A stretch of 29,607 nucleotides of DNA from positions 1 to 29,607 of the forward strand of contig JBGSVW010000019.1 in assembly GCA_041752735.1 (NCBI GenBank). The letters are read 5' to 3'. Shown in pieces: positions 23,766-29,607 of the stretch; position 1 is the first letter of the stretch; each line of letters begins with the position of its first letter. Source of the stretch: UBA1422 sp041752735. GTDB taxonomy: Bacteria > Bacillota > Clostridia > Peptostreptococcales > Anaerovoracaceae. The notes below the pieces were generated by a model. The model ran no database searches, was not told where the DNA came from, and saw nothing but the letters and a program-made list of their open reading frames with translations. A program made the translations under genes and the position numbers.

Positions 23766-24809
23766 CTAAAGCGTTGCTTTATATGCTTCTTTATCCACTA
23801 AGAACTCTGCATAAGTGGAAGAAAAGTTATGGGTTGTTGCATCCCCGGATTTTAATACAAAATACAAATATGTTGTGTCAGCAGGTTCAAGTGCAGCATT
23901 AATCGCCGCTTCTCCCGGGGAGCAGATTGGTCCGGGTGGCAAACCAGCATTCAAATAAGTGTTGTATGGTGATTCGATTTGTGTATCTGCAATACTTAGA
24001 ATTGCTTGGGGTTCGCCCAAAATATATTGCACGGTTGAACAGAATTCAAGTTTCATTCCTTGTTCCAATCGGTTGTAAACAACACTTGCCACTTTAGGTC
24101 TCTCCGCATCATCACGGACTTCACGTTCGATTAAGGATGCCACAATGACAATATCATAAACGTCTTGTCCCAAATTCTCGGCTTTTGCATAATCTTCTTC
24201 AGGAAAAACTTTGTCAAACTGGTTCAACATAATATCAATAATTTGATGGGCATCAGCATTAATTGGTGCCTCATATTGGTTTGGGGACAAAAATCCCTCA
24301 AGCCGGTTGGGGCCATCGGGCAGATATTTCATAAATGCATAATCAAAATCGCCATTTTCGGCTTCCTCTAAAAATGCTTCGGCATCAACGATTCCCTGTT
24401 CTTCTAAACTTGCAGCAATCTGATTGATACTTAGTCCTTCAATGAGTTGGAATGTTTCTCCTATGGATCGCCCACTCATGATGATATTCATCACTTCTTT
24501 CATGTTCATTTCCTGAGAAAATGTATAGGTTCCCGCCTTGAACTGTCCGTCATAACCGCTGATTTTGGATTTTAGACGAAAAACAAATCCACTCTTAATC
24601 AGCTGGTTTTCTTCCAGCATCGATGCTATCTGTGCTGTGCCTGAACCTGCCGGAATCTCTAAAACAATAGAATCCCCGGATTGGGGATCTACTGGCTGTC
24701 CGCCTACGAACAAATATACATTTAGACCAACCACTGCCAAAACAATAATTCCCAGAATCATCAAAGGCAGAATATATTTTTTCTTGGTTTTCTTTTTCTT
24801 AGTACTCAT
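23766..24809 (-). CDS. mltG: Endolytic murein transglycosylase MltG (YceG-like)
   Basis: Membrane-anchored lytic transglycosylase that cuts nascent glycan strands and sets their length. The 347-aa protein has a lysine-rich cytoplasmic start, one membrane helix (about 12-34), a LysM-like region (about 45-115) and the YceG catalytic domain with ASLIEREVRDDAERPKVASV (residues 224-243), holding the catalytic glutamate (228 or 230), and the closing NAGLPPGPICSPG. The usual substrate-site stretch LEGYLFPDTY is changed here to LEGFLSPNQY. GGAG lies 6 nt before the ATG, 12 bp after efp. Confidence 0.93.
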   Translation of the reverse strand: MSTKKKKTKKKYILPLMILGIIVLAVVGLNVYLFVGGQPVDPQSGDSIVLEIPAGSGTAQIASMLEENQLIKSGFVFRLKSKISGYDGQFKAGTYTFSQEMNMKEVMNIIMSGRSIGETFQLIEGLSINQIAASLEEQGIVDAEAFLEEAENGDFDYAFMKYLPDGPNRLEGFLSPNQYEAPINADAHQIIDIMLNQFDKVFPEEDYAKAENLGQDVYDIVIVASLIEREVRDDAERPKVASVVYNRLEQGMKLEFCSTVQYILGEPQAILSIADTQIESPYNTYLNAGLPPGPICSPGEAAINAALEPADTTYLYFVLKSGDATTHNFSSTYAEFLVDKEAYKATL

Positions 24810-24821
24810 TTTTTTCTCCGA

Positions 24822-25382
24822 TTATTTTGAACGGTTCAGATATTCTCCAGTCCGCGTATCAATTTGTATTATTTCCCCTTCTTCAATGAAGATTGGAACC
24901 TGAATCAGTGCTCCTGTTTCAACTGTGGCTCCTTTGGTCACATTGGTTGCAGTATCACCCTTTACACCAGGTTCTGTTTCGATGACCTTTAGGTTCACAA
25001 AGTTTGGAGCTTCCACCAAAAACGGTGAGCCTTTGTAGAATTTTAGGGTTGCTTCATCATTTTCACGGATATACTTCATAGCATCTTCAACTTTTTCTGC
25101 CTGAACGGGTATTTGTTCAAAGGTTTCCAAATCCATAAAGTAATATAAATCTGCATCAGAATACAAATATTGCATGTTTTTGGTTTCGATGTGCGCCTTG
25201 GGGAATTTATCATTTGGGTTAAAAGCCTCTTCCCGAGTGGCACCTGTTAGGATGTTCCGATATTTTGTACGTACAAAAGCTGCACCCTTTCCCGGCTTTA
25301 CGTGTTGAAAGTCCAGGACCACATGTGGCTCTCCATCAATTTGGAACGTGATACCTTTTCTGAATTCACTGGCATAAATCAT
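24822..25382 (-). CDS. efp: Translation elongation factor P
   Basis: Binds between the P and E sites and relieves stalling at polyproline. The 186-aa protein has three beta-barrel domains; the loop KPGKGAAFVR carries the lysine K32 that is modified in most bacteria, and the C-terminal ITVDTRTGEYLxR-type end is present (IQIDTRTGEYLNRSK). No EpmA/EpmB or EarP gene is in the window; the loop looks like the Bacillus type. GGAG precedes the ATG, and the M24 peptidase gene lies 15 bp upstream, a common Firmicute pair. Confidence 0.97.
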   Translation of the reverse strand: MIYASEFRKGITFQIDGEPHVVLDFQHVKPGKGAAFVRTKYRNILTGATREEAFNPNDKFPKAHIETKNMQYLYSDADLYYFMDLETFEQIPVQAEKVEDAMKYIRENDEATLKFYKGSPFLVEAPNFVNLKVIETEPGVKGDTATNVTKGATVETGALIQVPIFIEEGEIIQIDTRTGEYLNRSK

Positions 25383-25397
25383 TTGAGTTCTCCAATT

Positions 25398-26087
25398 CTA
25401 TATGATAATTAAATTTTTAGGTGATTTTACGGTATTAATTATACCAAATTCAGTAATAATTGCCAAGTCCTCGATACGTACACCGAATTTTTCGGGAATA
25501 TAAATTCCCGGTTCGATGGTCACCGGTTGGTCCGGCTCCAAAACAGCTTCGCTTTTGGTGTTTAGATAGGGTTCTTCATGGACCTCAGTCCCAACGCCAT
25601 GACCTGTTCCGTGAACAAAGTACGATCCATATCCGGCTTCAAAGATAATATCTCTGCAAACTTTGTCTACATCAAAGCATTTGATACCCGCTTTACAGGC
25701 ATCCAATCCGGCGTTTTGGGCTCGCAGTACGACCTCATAGACTTCTCGTTGTTCATCACTCACATGACCAATGGCAATGGTTCTGGTCATATCCCCACAG
25801 TAACCGTCAACTTTTGCGCCAAAGTCCATTGTCAAAAAGTCGCCTGGCTCAATTTTTTTGTCGCTGGGTTCGCCGTGAGGTTGATTTGAATTTATACCGC
25901 TTACACAGATGGTTGGAAAAGCCAGTCCTTTTGATCCCAGACGCTCTAGTGTGAGTTCAATTTCATTTGCAATTTCCAGCTCAGTCATGCCAACTTTGAT
26001 AAATTCAAGCATGTGAGTGAAACATGTGTCACCCATGGCGGATGCCTTCATGATTTTCAGAATTTCTTCCGGTTTTTTACTTCCCAC
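25398..26087 (-). CDS. M24 metallopeptidase, Xaa-Pro type, catalytic domain only
   Basis: Creatinase-fold dinuclear metallopeptidase. All five metal ligands are visible: D88, D99, H163, E192 and E206 in MDFG, GDMTRT, HGTGHGVG, TIEPG and RIED. The HGTGHGVG...VHEEP pattern is that of Xaa-Pro amino/dipeptidases, not of methionine aminopeptidase. Yet the protein is only 229 aa, against about 350 for the family, because the N-terminal creatinase domain is absent. GTG at 26087 is chosen over an ATG at 26120 because GAGGTG (26095-26100) lies 7 nt upstream. It overlaps the ylbF-family gene by 11 nt, so there is no room for a lost N-terminus. It precedes efp, as yqhT does in Bacillus. Confidence 0.87.
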   Translation of the reverse strand: MGSKKPEEILKIMKASAMGDTCFTHMLEFIKVGMTELEIANEIELTLERLGSKGLAFPTICVSGINSNQPHGEPSDKKIEPGDFLTMDFGAKVDGYCGDMTRTIAIGHVSDEQREVYEVVLRAQNAGLDACKAGIKCFDVDKVCRDIIFEAGYGSYFVHGTGHGVGTEVHEEPYLNTKSEAVLEPDQPVTIEPGIYIPEKFGVRIEDLAIITEFGIINTVKSPKNLIII

Positions 26088-26409
26088 TAGATACCACCTC
26101 ACCCAATAATTGATAAACATCCTGCATCATCACTGCAAAACGCATCTCACATTGTAGATATTCCGCAGCTAAAGGATCTTTCATCATAATTTGATACAAG
26201 TTTTGAACTTGCTGCATCATTTCATTGGTTACATCTTCTCCCATCATCTGCTTCCCCTGGACTGCAAACTGCTTCGCTTGATAGTCCCGAAGCATCTCAC
26301 TGAGTTCAGGTTGTGCTTCCATTTTACTTTTTGCAATGGAATACTGCTTAAATTCTTCCGATTCTTTGATAGCCGCCTTTAGGGCATGCGCTTGGTCATA
26401 TACGTTCAT
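26077..26409 (-). CDS. YlbF/YmcA family protein
   Basis: Small all-helical protein (110 aa) of the YlbF/YmcA family. In Bacillus such proteins form the RicA-RicF-RicT complex that stimulates RNA processing by RNase Y and influences biofilm, competence and sporulation. The sequence starts NVYDQAHALKAAIKESEEF and has the typical middle DYQAKQFAVQGKQMMGE and NLYQIMMKDPLAAEYL. AAGGGA precedes the ATG. It stands 11 nt after the RNase J gene and overlaps the M24 gene, so a link to RNA decay is suggested by position. Which paralogue it corresponds to is not clear. Confidence 0.85.
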   Translation of the reverse strand: MNVYDQAHALKAAIKESEEFKQYSIAKSKMEAQPELSEMLRDYQAKQFAVQGKQMMGEDVTNEMMQQVQNLYQIMMKDPLAAEYLQCEMRFAVMMQDVYQLLGEVVSSGK

Positions 26410-26420
26410 TTTTGTCCCTT

Positions 26421-28115
26421 CTACCGGTCAACTTCCATGAATATTGGAAGAATAACAGGGTTTCGCTTCGTTTTGCTATAAATGAATTTTTTTAGATCAT
26501 CTCGGACCGCAGATTTCATCTCTGCCCAATCCTTGCGCTTTTTACCATCAAATTGTTCCAGGCTTTTTGAAACAATCTGTCTAGCTTCGGCTATGAGATC
26601 TTCATTATCTCTGACATAGATAAATCCTCTTGAAATGATATCGGGTCCTGAGACCATCATTCTGGTTCGCTTATCCATAGTGGCTACCACAATAATCAAG
26701 CCTGACTCTGAAAGCATTTTTCGGTCATTCAATACCACGCTTCCCACATCACCAACACCCAGTCCATCCACCATAACAGCTTCTGCCGGCACTACTTCTT
26801 TGGAAATGCTCATCTGCTTGCCATCAGTCTGGAGAATATGGCCATTGTTTAAGATAAAGATGTCTTCAGGCTTCATCCCTTGGTCTTCTGCAAGCGCTGC
26901 ATGTGCTTTTAAATGTCGATATTCTCCATGCACAGGCATGAAGAACTTCGGTCTTATCAAGGCATGCATCAGTTTCAATTCTTCTTGACATGCATGACCG
27001 GAAACATGTGTCTCAGCGATATCTGAATAAATTACTTCTGCACCCAACTCGAAAAATTTATTTACAATATTGGAAACCGTTTTTTCATTACCGGGAATGG
27101 GGCTGGACGACAAGATAATCATATCTCCTTTTCGAAGTTGAATACCTCTATGATCCGAATTGGCAATTCTGCTGAGAGCGGCCATTGGCTCGCCTTGGCT
27201 GCCTGTGGTTATAATTACCACCTCTTTATCAGGCAAATTTCTAGTATTCTTCAAATCTACCAATGAACCTGCGGGTATTTTTAGATATCCCATTTGTTGA
27301 GCAAGCTCTGCGACCTTCTCCATACTACGTCCGGAAAAGGTTACTTTCCTTCCAAATTGAACCGCAACATCAACGATTCTTTGTACTCGGTTGACGTTGG
27401 AAGAGAAAGTGGAAATGATAATTCTCGTTTGTGAACGTCTAAAAATATTTTCTAATGCTAATCCAACAGTCTTCTCAGATGCGGTGTAACCTGGACGGGT
27501 GGCATTGGTACTGTCGGCCATCATCAGCATTACGCCTTTTGAACCGATTTCTGCCAGCTTAGCAAAATCCATAGGTTCTCCGTCGATGGGGGTATAATCT
27601 ACTTTAAAGTCACCGGTATGGAATACTCTCCCCACAGGGGTTTCGATAGACAGACAGACCGCATCCACGATGGAATGAGTGGTACGAATGGTTTCTACCT
27701 TAAATCGTCCTAATCTTAGCTTATCTCCAGCTTTGAATGTATGTTTTCTTGCTTTGATGTTATGTTCAACCAATTTGCTCTCAATGAGCCCCATTGGCAA
27801 TCGCGTAGCATAAATTGGCACATTTAAGACCTTTAATAAATAAGGTATCGCACCAATATGGTCTTCATGACCATGGGTAATCACCACGCCTCTGATTTTT
27901 CTTTTGTTTTTAATCAAATATGAGAAATCCGGAATGACAATGTCTACTCCGTACATATCATCATCGGGAAAAGAAAGACCACAGTCTATGATCATGATAT
28001 CATCTTGATATTCTAAAACCGTTAAGTTTTTTCCGATTTCATTCATTCCACCAATTGGAATGATTTTTAATGTCCCGGTTTCCCGAGGTTTGACTTTTTC
28101 TATTATTTCGTTCAT
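26421..28115 (-). CDS. rnj: Ribonuclease J
   Basis: Metallo-beta-lactamase/beta-CASP nuclease with 5'-to-3' exonuclease and endonuclease activity, central in Gram-positive mRNA decay and 16S maturation. The 564-aa protein has the zinc motif HGHEDH (81-86), further ligands in TGDFKVD, the beta-CASP insert (about 225-370, with STFSSNVNRVQ and SGRSM), MPVHGEYRH near residue 390, and the C-terminal domain. Length matches RNase J1/J2. GAAGGA lies 6 nt before the ATG, 11 bp after leuS. It cannot be assigned to J1 or J2 from one copy. Confidence 0.96.
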   Translation of the reverse strand: MNEIIEKVKPRETGTLKIIPIGGMNEIGKNLTVLEYQDDIMIIDCGLSFPDDDMYGVDIVIPDFSYLIKNKRKIRGVVITHGHEDHIGAIPYLLKVLNVPIYATRLPMGLIESKLVEHNIKARKHTFKAGDKLRLGRFKVETIRTTHSIVDAVCLSIETPVGRVFHTGDFKVDYTPIDGEPMDFAKLAEIGSKGVMLMMADSTNATRPGYTASEKTVGLALENIFRRSQTRIIISTFSSNVNRVQRIVDVAVQFGRKVTFSGRSMEKVAELAQQMGYLKIPAGSLVDLKNTRNLPDKEVVIITTGSQGEPMAALSRIANSDHRGIQLRKGDMIILSSSPIPGNEKTVSNIVNKFFELGAEVIYSDIAETHVSGHACQEELKLMHALIRPKFFMPVHGEYRHLKAHAALAEDQGMKPEDIFILNNGHILQTDGKQMSISKEVVPAEAVMVDGLGVGDVGSVVLNDRKMLSESGLIIVVATMDKRTRMMVSGPDIISRGFIYVRDNEDLIAEARQIVSKSLEQFDGKKRKDWAEMKSAVRDDLKKFIYSKTKRNPVILPIFMEVDR

Positions 28116-28126
28116 TTTGTATCCTT

Positions 28127-29607
28127 CTATGGTTTAACCACAATATTTACAAGTTTACCGGGAACTGCAATGACTTTTATCACTTTCATTCCGGCAACCA
28201 GTGTTTGAATTTTTTCATTTGCGAGTGCCCGCTCTTCCAACTCTTTTGATGTAAGCGCAGTTGGCACTTCTATTTTATCTTTTATTTTACCATTGATTTG
28301 CACCACAATTTCTACGGTGTCCTTAACCAATGCAGCTTCATCAAAGTTTGGCCATTTCCCTTTGTGAATGGACCCTTCCATGCCTAACTGCTGCCATAAC
28401 TCCTCACAAACATGGGGCGTAAAAGGAGCAAGAACCAAGAGGAGATTTTCTATGGCCATTCTAAACTGGTTTTCATTAAATGTATCCAATTCTTTGTAAT
28501 GATACATTTCGTTTACCAATTCCATAATTGAACTGATTGCAGTATTGAAATTGAACCGTTCACGGATGTCTTCAGTAACTTTTTTGATGGTGCCGTTCAT
28601 GGCGTAGGACAGTTCCTTATCCATGTCATTTTTCAGTTCATATTCAGTAGATCCGCTTCCATACTTTTCTTGGAATTCGCGAACCATTCTATATACTCTG
28701 TTAATAAATCTGTAACTGCCCTCAACCCCGGCATCGGACCAATCCAACTCACGTTCAGGAGGGGCTGCAAAAAGAATGAATAATCTTGCTGTGTCTGCGC
28801 CGAATTTTTCGATAATTTCGGCTGGGCTAACTACATTGCCAATTGATTTTGACATTTTTTTGCCGTCTTTGATGACCATTCCTTGCGTTAGTAGATTTGT
28901 AAAGGGTTCTTCAGTACTTACTAAGCCACAATCAAAAAGCGCCATTTGGAAAAATCTTGAGTACATCAAGTGGAGTATTGCATGTTCAACGCCTCCAATG
29001 TACTGATCGACACTCATCCAGTATTTTACTTTATCGTAATTAAATGCTTCTTCCGTATTCCTCGCATCACAATAACGAAGGAAGTACCAGGATGAATCCA
29101 GGAAAGTGTCCATGGTGTCGATTTCCCTGGTTGCTTCTTTGCCGCAGGTGGGGCACATGGTCTTCATAAAATTCTTGCTAGTTGAAAGAGGCGACTCCCC
29201 TTTTCCTGTGAATTCAACGTCTGTAGGTAAAAGAACAGGGAGGTTTTCTTCTTTTTCCGGAACCCATCCACAGTCATCACACCATATCATTGGGATGGGC
29301 GTTCCCCAGTATCTTTGTCTAGAGATTAACCAATCCCTAAGTCTATAATTGATGTCTTTTTTACCGATACCTCTTAGTTCCAAATCTGCGGTGATTGCGG
29401 TCATAGCTTCTTTGTTTGGCAGACCATCAAACTGACCTGAGTTAATCATGGTTCCTTCTGCAACCAATGCTTCCGTCATTTTAGATACATCAATGGGATT
29501 TTTAGGATCTTCAATAACGGGAATGATTTCAAGGTCAAACTTTTTAGCAAACTCAAAGTCACGTTGGTCATGTGCAGGTACAGCCATAATGGCGCCTGTA
29601 CCATAGC
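28127..29607 (-). CDS. leuS: Leucine--tRNA ligase, 5' end outside the window
   Basis: Class I synthetase that charges tRNA-Leu and edits mischarged products. About 492 C-terminal codons are visible and run off the right edge. At the edge, the CP1 editing motif YGTGAIMAVPAHDQRD is read in frame, so the true start lies a further 300 or so codons upstream. Then come the zinc-type CDDCG and CPTCG pairs, the second half of the catalytic domain with GGVEHAILHLMYSRF and KMSKS, the anticodon-binding helical domain and the C-terminal tRNA-elbow domain ending IVVKP. It is the most upstream gene visible of the leftward unit; no promoter can be judged. Confidence 0.97.
   Translation of the reverse strand, partial: YGTGAIMAVPAHDQRDFEFAKKFDLEIIPVIEDPKNPIDVSKMTEALVAEGTMINSGQFDGLPNKEAMTAITADLELRGIGKKDINYRLRDWLISRQRYWGTPIPMIWCDDCGWVPEKEENLPVLLPTDVEFTGKGESPLSTSKNFMKTMCPTCGKEATREIDTMDTFLDSSWYFLRYCDARNTEEAFNYDKVKYWMSVDQYIGGVEHAILHLMYSRFFQMALFDCGLVSTEEPFTNLLTQGMVIKDGKKMSKSIGNVVSPAEIIEKFGADTARLFILFAAPPERELDWSDAGVEGSYRFINRVYRMVREFQEKYGSGSTEYELKNDMDKELSYAMNGTIKKVTEDIRERFNFNTAISSIMELVNEMYHYKELDTFNENQFRMAIENLLLVLAPFTPHVCEELWQQLGMEGSIHKGKWPNFDEAALVKDTVEIVVQINGKIKDKIEVPTALTSKELEERALANEKIQTLVAGMKVIKVIAVPGKLVNIVVKP

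Noticed and set aside
26077..26120. Frameshift or broken N-terminus of the M24 peptidase
   Set aside because: The upstream frame is a complete ylbF-family gene with its own ribosome binding site, and the M24 start has a good site; nothing resembling a creatinase N-domain is present.
1..29607. Mobile elements, CRISPR arrays, prophage, toxin-antitoxin pairs
   Set aside because: No transposase, integrase, direct-repeat array or typical TA pair is seen; gene order and spacing are those of a conserved core region.

Overview
The window comes from a low-GC, anaerobic Firmicute of the class Clostridia. The evidence is a Bacillus/Clostridium-type SOS box before recA, RNase J, single-chain GlyRS, MtaB, YqeY, PhoH and a pyruvate phosphate dikinase. 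Several local gene orders also fit: ftsK-rimO-pgsA-cinA-recA, rpsU-yqeY-phoH-ybeY-cdd-era-recO-glyS, and efp-mltG-trmR-trhP. A Eubacteriaceae-like lineage (Alkalibacter/Acetobacterium relatives) is my guess and is not proven by the sequence. The DNA is very compact: no gap exceeds about 155 bp, and stop/start overlaps of 4-11 nt are common. Many starts are TTG or GTG. No rRNA, tRNA, CRISPR array, insertion sequence or prophage is visible.

All genes but one lie on the minus strand, so transcription runs from the right edge to the left. Region A (29607-17316) reads leuS (5' end outside the window), rnj, a ylbF-family gene, a short M24 peptidase, efp, mltG, trmR, trhP, a CNNM/CorC-type membrane protein, mtaB, a thioredoxin-like lipoprotein, a 47-aa CXXC membrane protein, a cysteine-rich NapH-like membrane ferredoxin and a HIT protein. 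Its themes are translation, RNA decay, tRNA modification (5-methoxyuridine at position 34 and ms2t6A at position 37), cell-wall polymerisation, and a small uncharacterised redox module.

Region B (17259-8289) starts from a strong sigma-A-type promoter embedded in the 3' end of the HIT gene. It reads rpsU, yqeY, an RNA hairpin, phoH, ybeY, cdd, era, recO, a DUF4342 protein, glyS and ppdK. It ends at a bidirectional terminator shared with asd, the only plus-strand gene (7249-8226).

Region C (7096-1) starts from an extended -10 promoter divergent from asd. It reads uppP, ftsK, rimO, pgsA, cinA and recA (3' end outside the window). recA has its own consensus-like promoter with a LexA box over the transcription start.

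Most of the window is conserved housekeeping sequence. The least understood parts are the lipoprotein / 47-aa CXXC protein / 18-cysteine membrane ferredoxin module (17650-19208), the DUF4342 protein with a long charged amphipathic tail (12341-13099), and an Xaa-Pro-type peptidase without its usual N-terminal domain whose gene directly follows a YlbF-family gene (25398-26409). Start codons were moved from the longest open frame where a ribosome binding site clearly decides; these changes are given per gene.
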